Assembly (NCBI GenBank): GCA_032717465.1
Contig: CM064665.1
Coordinates: forward strand, 24,032,588 to 24,096,587
Length of the DNA: 64,000 bases
Direction: 5' to 3'
Source of the DNA: Coenobita brevimanus
Lineage: Eukaryota > Arthropoda > Malacostraca > Decapoda > Coenobitidae
Position 1 is the stretch's first letter, and the number at the start of each line of letters is the position of its first letter. The translations under genes were made by a program, and so were the position numbers. A model generated the notes under the pieces. The model saw only the letters and a list, made by a program, of their open reading frames with translations. It did no database searches and was not told the DNA's origin. This document shows, one piece after another, positions 1 to 11,697 of this stretch.

Positions 1-1508
1 AAAACAGAGACCTGGGTCGGAAATAAATACAAAGACCAGGTTCAGGAAAAAAAAAAAAAACAGGTTAGAAAAAAAAAAGAGACAAGGGTCAGGAAAAAAA
101 GAGACCCGGGTCAGAGATAAAGGAGAAACCCGGGTCTGAGATGAAGGAGAGACCCGGGTCAGAGGAAAACGATAGACGCGGGTCAGAGAAGAAGGAGAGA
201 CCCGAGTCAGGAAAAAAAGGAGAGACCCGGGTTAGAAAAAAAAAGGAGAGACTGGGATCAGAAAAAAGAGAGACCCGGGTCAGAAAAGGAGAGACCCGGG
301 TCTGAAAAGGAGCAGAGACCCGGGTCTGAAAAAATGGAGAGACCCAGTAGGGAAAACAAAGGAGAGACCCGGGTAAAAAAAAAAGAAGAGACCCGGGTTG
401 GAAAAAAAAAGAGAGACCTGGGCCTGGAAAAAAGGAAGAGATTCTGGCATGGAAAAAAAAGAAGAGACCTGGGTCTGCAAGCAAAGATGAGAGCCGGGTC
501 TGAAAAAAAGAAGAGACCCGGGCTTGAAAAAAAGGAGAGACTCGGGTCTGGAAAAAAAGAAGACCCGAGTCTGAAAAAAAGGAGAGACCCTGGTCTGGAA
601 ATAAAGGAGAGACCCGGTTCTGGAGGAAAACGAGAGACCAGGGTCTGAAATAAAAGAAGGGACTTGGGTCTGAAACAAATAGAAGAGACTCCTGTCTCAA
701 AAAGAGACGCGGGTCAGAAAAAAATAGAAGGGACCCAAGTCTGGAAAAGAAAGGAGAGACTTAGGTCTGAAAAGATGGAGAGATCCTGGTCTGAAAAAAA
801 GGAGAGACCCGGATCTGGACAAAAAGGAGAGACCCAGGTCTGAAAAAAAAAAGAAGAGACCCGGGCCTGGCAAAAAAAGGAAGAGATCCTGGCCTGGAAA
901 TAAAGATGAGACCTGGGTCTGAAAAAAAAGAAGAGACCCGGGTCTGAAAAAAAAGGGTCTGGAAAAAAAGGAGAGACCTAGGTCTGAAAACAAGAGACCC
1001 GGGTCTGGCAAAAATGGAGACCCGGGTCTGGCAAAAAGAGACCAGGGTCTGACAAAAAGAGACCAGAGTCTGAAATCAGAGGCGATCTGGGTCTGAAAAA
1101 AGAGACCCGGGTCTGAAAAAAAGGAGACACCCGAGTCTGGAAAAAAAGGAGACATCCGGGTGTGAAAAAAAGGAGACCCGGGTCTGAAAAAAGAGACCCG
1201 AGTGTGCAAAACGAGACCCGGGTCTGGAAAAGGAGAGACCCGGGTCTGAAAAATAGAAGATACCCGGGTCTGAGAAAAAACGAGACCCCGGTCTGAAAAA
1301 AAGGAGACCCAAGGCTGGAAAAAAAGTAGAGACCCAGGTCTGAAAAAAAAGGAGACACCCGAGTCTGGAAAAAAACGAGAGACCCGGGTCTGAAAAAAAA
1401 CGAAAAGATCTAGGTATGGAAAAGAGAAGAGATCAGGGTCTTGAAAAAAAGAGACCCGGGTCTGAAAAAAGAAGAGAACCGGGTCTGAAAAAAAGAAGAG
1501 ACCCGAGT

Positions 1509-1612
1509 CTGAAAAAAAACAAGATACCCAGGTCTAAAAAAAAATAGAAGAGACCCGGGTCTGAAAAAAAACAAGATACCCAGGTCTAAAAAAAAATAGA
1601 AGAGACCCGGGT
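1509..1612. repeat. Identical 52-bp higher-order duplication inside the minisatellite
   Basis: Positions 1509-1560 and 1561-1612 are identical by eye. Each holds two diverged minisatellite units (one with a CCCAGG core, one with CCCGGG), so the array has grown partly by copying multi-unit blocks. A second trace of higher-order structure is a variant unit reading GATCCTGGC or GATTCTGGC, which recurs near 440, 890, 2870 and 3430 with similar neighbouring units each time. Confidence 0.85.
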
Positions 1613-4254
1613 CTGAAAAAAAAGAAGAGACCCGGGTCTAAATAAACAGAAGACCCGGGTCAGGAAAAAAGGAGAGACCCAGGTCTGAAAAAGACCAGGG
1701 TCTGAAAAAAAGAAGAACCGGGTCTGAAAAAAAGAACCGGGTCTGAAAGAAAGAAGATACCCTGTTCTGAAAAAAAAGGATAGACCCGGGTCTGAAAAAA
1801 GGAGAGACCCGGTCTGAAAAAAAAAGAAGACTAGGTCTGAAAAAAGACCCGGGTCTGGAAAAACGGAAAAACCAGGGTCTGAAGAAACAAGAAGAGACCT
1901 AGGTCTGAAAAAAGGAGACACCCGGGTCTGGAAAAAAAGATACCCCGGTCTGAAAAGGAGAGACACGGGTCTGAAAAAAGGAGAGACCCGGGTCTGAAAA
2001 CGAGAGACCCGTGTCAGAAAAAAGAGACACCTGGGTCTGGAAAAAAAGGAGAGACCCGTGTCCGGAAGAAAACGAGACCCGGGTCTGGAAAAAAACGAGA
2101 CCCGGGTCCGGAAAAAACGGGAGTCCCAGGTCAGAAAAAAAGGAAAGACCCAGGTCTGAAAAAATAGAAGAGACCCGGGTATGAAAACACGAAGAGATCC
2201 GGGTCTGAAAAGAATAAGGAGAGACCCGGGTCTGAAAAAGACCCAGGTCTGAAAAAAAGTAGACCCAGGCCTGAAAAAAGAAGGGACCTGGGTCTCAAAA
2301 AAAGAAGAGACCCGGGTCTGAAAAACAGGAGAGACTAGGGTCTGAAAAAAAGAGACTAAGGTCTGAAAAAAAAGGAGAGACCCGGTTCTGAAAAAAGGAG
2401 AACCTGGTCTGGAAAAAAGACCTGGATCTGAAAAAGAGACACCCGGGTCTGGAAAAGTGACCTGGGCCTAGAAAAAAAAGGAGAGACAGGAGTCTGGAAA
2501 AAAAGACACCTGGGTCTGAAAAGAAGAGGCACGGGGTCTGAAAAAAGAAGAGACCCGGGGTCTGAAAAAAGAAGAGACCCGGGTTTGAAAAGGAGAGACC
2601 CGGATCTGAAAAAAGAGAGACCTGAGTCTGGCAAAAACGAGACCAGGGTCTGGAAAAAATGGGAGACCCGGGTCAGAAAAAAAGGAGAGACAGGGGTCAG
2701 AAAAAAACAGAGACTCGGGTCTGAAAAGGAGAGACCCGGGTCTGAAAAAAGGAGAACCGGGTCTGAAAAGGAGAGATCCGGGACTGAAAAAATAGAGACC
2801 AGGTCAGGAAAAAATAGAGACCCGGGTCTGAAGAAAAGAAGAGACCCGGGCCTGGAAAGAAATGGAAGAGATCCTGGCCTAAAAAAAAAAATGAGACCCG
2901 GGCCTGCAAACAAAGAAGACACCTGGGTCTGAAAAAAGAAGAGACCCGGGTCTGAAAAAAAGGTGAGACCAGGGTCTAAAAAAAGAAGACTCGGGATCGA
3001 AAAAAAGGAGAACAAGGTCTGAAAAAAAGACCCGGGTCAGGAAAAAATGGAGACATCCATGTCTGAAAAGAAAAGAACCGGCTCTGAAAAGAGGAGACCC
3101 GGGTATGAAAAAAAATGAGACCCGGGTCTTAAAAGAAGACCCGGGCCTAACAAGAATGAGAGATCCGGGTCTGGAAAAAAGGACAGACCCGGGTGTGGAA
3201 AGAAACGAGAGACCGGGGTCTGGAAAAAACGAAGGGACCTGGGCCTGGAAAAAAAAAAAAAAAAGAAGGGATCCCGGTCTGAAAAAAAGAGACCCGGGTC
3301 AGAAAAAATAGAAGGGACACCGGTCTGAAAAGGAGAGATCCGGCTCTGAAAAAAAGAGACCCGGATCTGGAAAAAAAGGAGAGACCAGGGTCTGGAAAAA
3401 AAGAAGAAGAGACCCGGGTCTGAAAAAAAAGAGATCCTGGCGTGGAAAAAAGAAGAGACTTGGGTCTGAAAACAAAGAAGAGACCCTGGTCTGATACAAA
3501 AAGAAGAGACCCGGGTCTGGAAAAAAAAAAAAAGGAAGAGACCTGTGTCTGAAAAAAGACTCTGGTCTGAAAAAAGAAGAGATCCGGGTCTGAAATAAAA
3601 GAAGAGACCCGGGTCTGAAAAAAAGACCCTGATCTGAAAAAGGGAGACCGGGTCTTTTTTTTAGACCTCTGGGTAAAAGGGAGACACCCAGGTCTGAAAA
3701 GAAGACCTGAGTCTGAAAAAAAGGAGAGACCCGGGTCTGAAAAAAGAGACCCGGGTGTGAAAAAAATAGAAGATACTCGGGTCTGAAAAAAAATAGAAGA
3801 GATCCGGGTCTGAAAAAACACGAGACCAGGGTCTGGAAAAAATGGAGAGACCCGGGTTTGAAAAAATAGAAGAGACAAGGATCTGAAAAAAGAAGACACG
3901 GGTCTGAAAGGAATAAGGAGAGACCCGGGTCTGAAAAAAAGAAGATCCGGGTCTGATAAAAAGAAGGGACCCGGGTCTCAAAAAAGACGAGACCCGGGTC
4001 TGAAAAAAAGGAGAGACTAAGGTCTGAAGAAAGGGATAATTGGGTCTGAAAAAAGACCCAGGTCTGGAAAAAGAGACACTTGGGTCTGAAAAACACAGAA
4101 AACCAGGGTCTGAAATAAGGAGACCCAAGTCTGAAAAAAGACACCCGGGTCTGAAAAGAAGCGATACGAATCTGAAAAAAAGGAGAGACCCGGGTCTGAA
4201 AGGGAGAGACGTGTCTGAAAAAAAAAAAGAGATCCGGGTCTGGAAAAAAAACGA

Positions 4255-4771
4255 GAGCCCCGGGTCTCCTCTTTTTCTTCGACCCGAGTTTCTTCTTTCT
4301 TTTAGACCCGGGTCTCTTCTTCTTTTCAGACCCGGGTCTTTTCTATTTTTTGGTCCCTTATATTTTTTTCACACTCTGGTCTGAAAAAGAAGAGACCCGG
4401 GTCTGAAAAAAAAGAGACCCCGGTCTGAAAAAAATAGAGGAGACCCCGGTCTGAAAAAAAATAGAAGGGATCCCGGTCTGGAAAAAAAAAGGAGAGACCA
4501 GGGTCGGAAAAGAAGGAGAGACCCGAGTCTGAAAAGAAGGAGAAATTCGTGTCCGAAAAAATGGAGAGACTCAGATCTGGAAAAAAGACCCGGGTCTGAA
4601 AAAAAGACCCGGGTCTGAAAAAAGAAGACCCGGGTCTGAAAAAAGGCGGGACACGGGTCGGAAAAAACAGAGACCAGGATGTGAAAAAAATATAAGGGAC
4701 CAAAAAATAGAAAAGACCCGGGTCTAAAAGAAAGAAGAGATTCGGGTCGAAAAAAGAGGAGACCCGGGTCT
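4255..4771. repeat. Inverted duplicate within the minisatellite
   Basis: From about 4263 to 4381 the array flips to pyrimidine-rich orientation. The reverse complement of this block matches 4671-4771, including the unusual non-repeat stretch GTGAAAAAAATATAAGGGAC, so the block is an inverted copy of the later segment and not a random flip. The inverted copy holds one extra ~24-bp unit. About 290 bp of direct-orientation array separates the arms. Confidence 0.85.
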
Positions 4772-5853
4772 GAAAAAAAAAGAAACCCGGATCTGAAAAA
4801 AGAGCCGGGTCTGAAAAAAACCCGGGTCTGGAAAAAAAAGGAGACACCCAGGTCTGAAAAGAAGAGACATGGGTTTTAAAAAAAAGGAGAGACTCGGGTC
4901 TGAATAAAGAGACCCAAGTCTGAAAAGGGGAGACCCGGGTCTGGAAAAAAAAAGGAGAGACCTGTATATGGAAAAAAAAGAGAACAAGATCTGAAAAAAT
5001 AGAAAAGACAAGGGTCTGAAATAAACAGACGACCCGGGTCTGGGAAAAAAGGAGAGACCAGGGTCTGAAAAAAATACAAGAGACCCGAGTCTTAAAAAAA
5101 GAAGAGACCCGGGTCTGAAAAAATAAGGAGACCCGAGTCTGATAAAAAGACCCGGGTCTAAAAAAAGAAGACCCGGGTCTGAAAAAAGAAGGGTCCCGGG
5201 TCTGAAAAAAGGGAGAAACTGGGTCTGAAAAAAAGAAGAGACCCCGTTCTGAAACAAAGGATAGACCCGGTCTGAAAAAAGGAGAGACCCGGGTCTGAAA
5301 AAAAGGAGAGACTAGGGTCTGAAGAAAACGAGAACCGGGTCTGAAAAAAAGACCCGGGTCTGAAGAAAAGAGACATCCGGGTCTGAAAAACAGAAGAGAC
5401 CCGGGTCTGAAAAAAAGGAGAGACCCGGGTCTGATAGAGAGAGACTCGTGTCTGAAAAAAAGAGACCAGGGACTGGAAAAAAGGAAGGGACCTGGGTCTG
5501 AAAAAAAGAGAAGGGATCCCCGTCTAAAAAAAGAAATAAAAAGGAGAGACCCGGGTCTGGAAAGAAGGAGAGACCAGACTCTGAGAAGGAGAAATCCGGG
5601 TCTGAAAAAAGGAGAGACCCAGATCTGGAAAAAAAGACCCGGGTCTGAAAAAGGAGACCCTGGTCTGAAAAAGAAGAGACCCGGATCTGAAGAGACCCCA
5701 GCCTGAAAAAAAAGACCCGGGTCTGAAAAAAGAAGAAGATACCCGGTCTGAAAAAAGAGACCAGGGTCTGAAAAAAGGAAGACCCGGGTCACTAAAAAGA
5801 AGAGATCCAGGTCAGAAAAACAATGAAACCCTGGTAATAGTACCAGTTGAGTA

Positions 5854-5982
5854 GCTGGCGCGCCAGCGAGAGCGAGAGAGAGAAGATGCGTGTTCACTTG
5901 AGGTTTCTCGTTTCCTGTCATCCTTCTATAATACTACTAATGATGGGTATGTACGTAGTGTATGTATGTATGTATGTATGTA
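5854..5982. repeat. Right flank of the minisatellite: palindrome and (ATGT)n
   Basis: The array ends near 5838. It is followed by a perfect 14-bp palindrome GCTGGCGCGCCAGC at 5854-5867, a short GAGA run, and a (TATG)n microsatellite at about 5961-5982. No coding signal is seen. Confidence 0.7.
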
Positions 5983-6645
5983 ATAAAACTTCAAACCCTG
6001 ACACTGTTTTATAAACAAACACTGGAGACAACCATTTGGGGTCTAGTAGCCGATTTTCCGAATTTGGTTCAGTTTGATGTCCTCTGGGGAGGAGGTGTGT
6101 AATTTGGCAGGCGTTGTAAATGAGCAGGGTGAATATAAAGTAAGAGAAAATGTGTGTAAATGTACAGAAGCAAGTAGTGCAGTGGATGTAGTAAGAAGTT
6201 ACAGTAAGAATAGTAAGAATTGAAAGACCAGTACAATCAAAAGCTGTAAATGTAATTATAAGAGTGTAGAAGCATAAATATACAAAAAGTAAATATTGCT
6301 ATAAATGAGCAAGGGTGGAAGTTACAGTGTGTAAATGTAGCTGTATATGAGCACAAACAAACACAGGAGAAAGTGTAAAATGTAACCCGGTAAAGGTAGG
6401 CGGACGGTGTTGATTTTGGTGATGATAGACACAGATATACAGAAAATATTTGAAGTAAATTAGTAAGGACGTATGGAAAGAAGACAGTATAAAGAGTAGG
6501 CAAATTGCCGCGTACTAGAAAACTAGGAAATATTGGAAGTAAATGAGAGTAGGTATAAACAAAGCATAAGACATCAAGTGTAGCGTCAGCGATGGCCCGA
6601 GGAGTATGAGATTGGGTGGGGGAGGACATTTTTGACGAACTTGAT

Positions 6646-6680
<35 letters not shown>

Positions 6681-7571
6681 AAACTCTGTAAGCACTGTTG
6701 GCCTTTACTTTGGATAAATTGTATACTGATAATCATTTTTCACATACCATGTACTAAAGAACTAATAACTAAACAGAAAATATTAATGCTACTATAGACA
6801 TGATACAGATAAGGAGAAAAGAAATCCTGGCTACTTGGGCAGCCTTACCTGCACGTTCTGCAACATACAGCCTACTGTACAGATGCACACATCCTCCTTC
6901 CAGCCTCTTCCTGAATCAACTGACTCGTTCTGATCACGAATACTTCGGTGGGCGGTGGGGGTTGCACTGGGGTGGCGATGTAACATAATTGTTCGCATCG
7001 GTGTAACTAGTACTTGTACATGGACAGTTGTAATTAAGTACAATTTTTTTATTACTTTTACTGGGGATTTAAAAAACTAAAATGCTTGTAATTAAGTAAA
7101 GCCACCTGGACTTGGACCCAAGCCTGAATTATTGTTGACAGGAAAATAGACACCATGTATATTATTTAGTAATCTGATTAAACCAATTGACCCAGTCATG
7201 ACATTTGGAGTTATTTTTGACCAGACCAGTAGCAGGAGAGCATACAAATTTGCACCGACCCCCTCCCCCCCCCTTTGCCACCGTTCTATGGGTGAAGGGG
7301 GTCCTGGTCCAGGCACCTTGATTACTATGGTACCGGGTACTTGATTTTTGCTTAGACTATTCTCCTGACTAGAGGGAAACTAGGGTATTTTGTATTTTGT
7401 CCTCCAAATATGTAAATAAAAAAAAATAAAAAAATATTTTGTCACGGATACCTCTTTCTTTATGTAAAAAAAAAAAAAAAAGTCTCCATTCTTCATTTTT
7501 GACCAACTTCGCAATTCTTTTTACCAACACAGAAACAAACCTTAGGGGGTACCCCCCCCCCTCCCGGTCGG
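5983..7571. other. Non-coding interval
   Basis: No gene recognised. It contains a (TA)n run at 6649-6678, poly-C stretches near 7260-7272 and 7551-7561, and A-rich runs near 7420 and 7467. Open frames here are short and lack any recognisable domain. Confidence 0.6.
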
Positions 7572-8621
7572 GCCATCACTTAGGGTAGAAGTAAGATAGA
7601 GAGGCCTGGGACTCTTAATTTACCGAAATTCTTTAACCATTTATACTTCAGCAGCACTCTTTTTCCCTTTCCTTCTTTCCTTCTCCTTTATCCCATGTTT
7701 TGTTTCATTCCCTTCCACTTTTTTTCTCTTCTCCTTTGTCCCTTGTTTCGTTTCCTTCCTCCTTTTCTTCCTTCTTCTTTGCCTCTTGTTTTGTTTCCTT
7801 CCCATCCTCCTCCTTCTTCCTTTTCCTTTATCCATTGTTTTGTTTCATCCCCTTCCTCCTTTTCTTCTTTCTCCTTTATCCGTTGTTTTGTTTCATTCCC
7901 TTCCTCCTCTTCTTTCTCCTCTGTCTCTTATTTTGTTTCATTCCCTCCCCCCTTTTCATCCGTGCTTCTCAATTTCCATGTTCTCCCCTTCTCTTCCTTT
8001 TTCTTTGTCCTTTCCTTTTCTTTTTTCTCCTAACTATTTCTTCATTCTGCCTTTTCTTTCATTTTCTTGTCTTTCGGTCTCTCTTCCATGATTCCTTCTT
8101 ACTTTCCTTTCTATCTCCTTTCCTTCTTCCCTCTAATACAGCTATAAAGTAACAAGAGAAGTAGGAGCCAAGGTGGAGCAAGGTGGAGCGGCCTGAGCTT
8201 CTAACAAAGGTGTCTGACGCTCAACCCAACATACTTGAGAGGCTCCTGTTTTGTTAATTTTCCCTCACTTTTGTTTTCTTTTCCTTTCCTTTTTTCAGAT
8301 TTATTCTTTTGGTTTGTTTTGCTTCTTTCGTCCCTTGTCATATTTCTTCCTGTCCTCTTTCTCATTTCTTTCTTATTTTTTGTAGTTTTAAAATTCTATT
8401 GCTGTATTCTTTTTTTTTTTTCATTTTCGTCTGTCCTGCTATCGTTATATTGTTTTTTATCTTATGTTTCTTTTTGTATATTTTTCTTACTATTTCTTTC
8501 TTTCTCAATTTCTTTCTTTTGCCCCATTTCTTCTCTCTTGCCTTTTTACTTTCTACGTTATATTACAACATCACATACTACAAGACGTGAAGTAAGGTTA
8601 ACATTTTCAGTAGTAATCTGC

Positions 8622-9020
8622 ATCACTATTACCATCATTACCACCTTCACCACCATCACCATCATTACAACTTTCACTACCATCACCATCATTACCACCT
8701 TCACCACCATCACCTTCACCACCATCACCATCATTACCACCTTCACCACCATCACCATCATTACCACCTTCACCACCATCACCACCATTACCACCTTCAC
8801 CACCATCACCACCATTACCACCTTCACCACCATCACCATCATTACCACCTTCACCACCGTCACCATCATTATCACCTTCACCATCATCATCAACATCATC
8901 ATCATCATTTTTTAAACAATTACTTTTAATTTTATCCAGACTAACGCACATCGCCATCACCATCATCACCAACACCATCAAAATCACACAACATTCACCA
9001 CCATCACTACCACTACCATT
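8622..9020. repeat. CAT/CAC interrupted microsatellite
   Basis: Imperfect array of CAT, CAC, ATT and CTT triplets with a regular larger rhythm (a recurring CACCATCATTACCACCTTCA unit). It encodes low-complexity Thr/Ile, Met/Val or Gly/Asp strings depending on frame and is not a gene. Confidence 0.9.
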
Positions 9021-9636
9021 TGCTGCATGAGACCAAACCCCCAACTACATTTCAGTTCAGCAACGCAAGCTGCAAGAGAGGTAGAAGGGTAGATGGAGTA
9101 AGGTAGAGAAGCCTGGGACTACTACAGGTGTACAGTTAACACCTTTACCATTTACAGCTCATTCATTTTCTTCCCTCACCTTTTCCGTCTTTTTTCTACT
9201 ATTTTTTCACATATGGTTTATTTCTTTTCACTTTTCACAGTTTTTTTTTCTCAATTTTCTTTTTGCTCCACCTCCATTATTTCATATTTTGTTTTACCTT
9301 GGTCCTTTTCCTTTTTCTTTCTCAGTTTCCTTAATACTTACCCTTTTACTCATATTTTCTTCCCTCTTTCTCTTATTTTTCTCCTTTCTGTCTTTCTTTT
9401 CCTGTCCCTTCTTTTTATTCCCACTGCTCCTTCTTTTTTTCCCTTGTCTCATTTCCTCCCTCCTGCCTTTTGTTTCTCTCTCCTTTCTTTCTTCTCTGTA
9501 TTACAGCAACAAACTACAGGGGAAGTAGGTGCCAAGGTGGAGTAAGGTAAGCCGACCCGAGATTCCGACAAAGGTGTCTGGAGTTCCACCCTTTCCATTT
9601 ATGTCGGGGCTCCTTTATATGTTTATTTCTCATGTC

Positions 9637-9638
<2 letters not shown>

Positions 9639-9681
<43 letters not shown>
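9639..9681. repeat. (CT)n microsatellite
   Basis: Uninterrupted CT dinucleotides inside the pyrimidine tract that follows the fourth copy of the ~85-bp module. Confidence 0.95.
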
Positions 9682-9684
<3 letters not shown>

Positions 9685-10323
9685 TGTTACATTTATGCTC
9701 CTTTTGTTTCTTAAGCTTCCTTCCTGCATGTCTTCTCTTTCCTTCTTTCTTACTCCTTTTCTACTTATTCCTATCTCCTGTCTATGTTCTTTTTAAATTC
9801 GTCCTTATAAATTGTCTTCTTTCTCCCATTCTTCGTCAGTTGTTTGTCAGTTCTGTCATTGTTTTCTCCTCTTTGCGTATTATTTCCCCACATTAGTTTA
9901 ACATTTTTCACAGTCTTTTTCTCCGTTTCCTTCTTATTTACTGTCTTCCTGCTGTCTTGCTGCCTGCTATTAGCGTGTCAGCAGGTAGCAGAGAGGCAGG
10001 AGGGAAGTTGAAGGGGTGTATTTATCCTCACTACTAACTTACTATACACTGGATCCACAAAGTATCGGTGCACACTTGGCGCCAAACACTTTGACACCAC
10101 GGACGTTGGCTGTTGGAAAATGCTGGATGATTTTTGGCCACGTTGGTGACCCTGTTTACATAAGGATGCCATATATCGCTGGCTTGTGACGTTGTCTGGT
10201 CGGTGTTGTTATTGTATGTATATTTAGAAGATAACACATCAATGGTCTGGCAACTTTACAGCTTGCATTGAGCATTTCACACAGCATCGTAACCCTCAGG
10301 TGCCATACTTTTCTGATAGATTC

Positions 10324-10325
<2 letters not shown>

Positions 10326-10392
<67 letters not shown>

Positions 10393-10531
10393 TTAATTAC
10401 CATTACAAGTATCACCACCATTACCTCCACTGCCATCACCAGTAACACCACCGTCATTATCGTCATCAGTACAGTTTTAATTATTATTTTACAAAAGTAA
10501 CAGACATCATCATCATCATCATCATCATCAT
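10326..10531. repeat. (CAT)n microsatellite, two blocks
   Basis: A pure CAT run at about 10326-10392 and a second at 10506-10531, separated by degenerate CAC/CAT triplets. It precedes the fifth copy of the ~85-bp module, as at 8.6-9.0 kb and 11.06-11.10 kb. Confidence 0.95.
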
Positions 10532-11377
10532 AACTATGACCACCACCACCCGCTTACGCCTACCTACTTTAAATTAAATCCATAACTATACAGTAATGTA
10601 TCATTATAATCTGCAAAAGAGGTAGGATGCGAGATGAAGTAGGGTGGAGCGGCCCGGCACTCTGCTACAGCTGTATTGAGTTCAAACCGTCACGCATCTT
10701 TCCATGCCTTCCTGCTCTTTATTTTACTTTCTCTATAGTCTTCAATTCTTACATTCTATATCATTTCTTTGTCTTTTTTGTCTGAATATCATTCATTCTT
10801 TTCTCCATGCTTGCAAACTCCTTTTCTGTCTCCTTTCTTGTTTTCCCTCTCTTTCCTATTATTGCAAATGATTAATGTGATAGCTTGCCACATGGACTCA
10901 ACATAGTGGCAGTGGCGGAATTTATATCATATTGATGATACTACCCGTGATGACCGCTGCCCACCACAGTTCATAATTACCCCCTTAGTTATTGGTATGT
11001 TTATTGATGGCCAGTGATATGAAGTAGGTAAAGGTTAGCCCATAAACTAACAGACATCTCCCTCACCAACATCATCATCATCACCACCATCATCATTAGT
11101 TCCTTTAGATCAAGTCATAAATACATTGCATCATTGTAGGCTATACGAGAGGTAGGAGGTGAGGTGAAGTAAGCTGGAGCGGCCTGGGACTCGGCTACAG
11201 GGGTCCGGAATTCGACCCTTAATAGTTTCGCCTTTTTATTTTCCTCAGTTCATATTTCTTTTCGTTTCTTTCTCTTTCCTTTTTCTCAATTATTTTCCTT
11301 TTATTTCATGGTGTAATTAGTTTCTCTTCTTATCTTTTTTCTTTTTCCTCTATGCAATCCTTAATCACTGATATTTC

Positions 11378-11697
11378 AAGTGCAAAGGCAAAGCTTTCGC
11401 TAAAGTCCCGAAAGGATGATGACCAGGAGTCTGAAAGGTAGGCGATATTCTCACCTACCTTTCAGACTCCTGGTCGTCCTCCTTTCGGCACTTTGGCGAA
11501 AGTTTTCCTTTGCACTTGACATCTCAAAGGCTTTCGATCGAGTCTGGTATAAATCTTTCATTACCAAACTGCCGTCTTACAGTTTCTGTCCTTCAGTCTA
11601 TGTCTTCATCTTTAACTTCCTTTCTGGTCATTCTATTGCTGCTGTTGTAGACTGCCACCGCTCATTTCCTAGAGCGATCAACGAAATTTCTGTATGA
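11378..11697 (+). mobile_element. Jockey-like RT fragment with a snap-back 5' end
   Basis: Positions 11450-11697 encode a piece of reverse transcriptase (FALDISKAFDRVW, then a region ending SFPRAIN). It matches the larger Jockey-like copy at 21.81-22.05 kb closely at the DNA level. Immediately upstream, 11378-11447 is the reverse complement of 11450-11517 with a few mismatches, leaving only a few bases as a loop, so the fragment starts with a near-perfect ~68-bp hairpin. The copy stops just before the GVPQGS motif. It is a non-functional internal fragment. The inverted arm copies the same sequence, which differs from the usual L1-type 5' inversion, where the inverted piece is a neighbouring segment. 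Confidence 0.85.

Larger units (their letters stand above)
1..5838. repeat. Large minisatellite with a palindromic core
   Basis: Tandem array of a variable 22-27 bp unit: a GAGA-type purine stretch, the core AGACCCGGGTCT and an A-rich spacer of changing length. The core is a perfect 12-bp palindrome containing CCCGGG. By period, roughly 230-240 units fit, but I have not counted them individually. The plus strand is strongly purine-rich. The commonest core variants are CCTGGG, CCCAGG and CCAGGG, as expected if the central CpG is methylated and deaminates. Long open frames on both strands (up to 531 codons, rich in RPGSLLFF-type repeats on the minus strand) are by-products of the low stop density and are not credible genes. 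The array enters from the left edge, so its true length is unknown. Confidence 0.95.
7572..11350. repeat. Loose array: ~85-bp module, pyrimidine tracts and CAT/CAC microsatellites
   Basis: An ~85-bp module recurs six times on the plus strand, at about 7572, 8136, 9060, 9496, 10604 and 11140. Its consensus features are GAAGTAGGNGCCAAGGTGGA, then GGTGGAGCGGCCTGGGACTC, an AGGTGTC block and an ending like GAGTTCNACCC. Most copies are followed by 130-450 bp of almost pure pyrimidine; several are preceded by CAT/CAC microsatellite. The ending resembles a Pol III B box, so a tRNA-derived SINE relic is possible, but the spacing from a putative A box is short and I see no clear tRNA fold. Open frames rich in Phe/Ser/Leu in the pyrimidine tracts are compositional artefacts. 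Confidence 0.7.

Noticed and set aside
1..5838. CRISPR-like regular repeats with palindromes
   Set aside because: Spacers are short A-rich variants of the same unit, not unique sequences, and the context is eukaryotic.
4326..5921. A 531-codon minus-strand open frame with RPGSLLFF-type repeats
   Set aside because: It lies almost entirely in the minisatellite, other frames there are also long and open, and the repeats follow the DNA unit, not a protein fold.
7695..8152. Phe/Ser/Pro-rich frames in the pyrimidine tracts
   Set aside because: Composition explains them; several overlapping frames are open at once and no domain is present.
8607..9044. Acidic Gly/Asp-rich and Met/Val-rich open frames
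   Set aside because: Translations of the CAT/CAC microsatellite.
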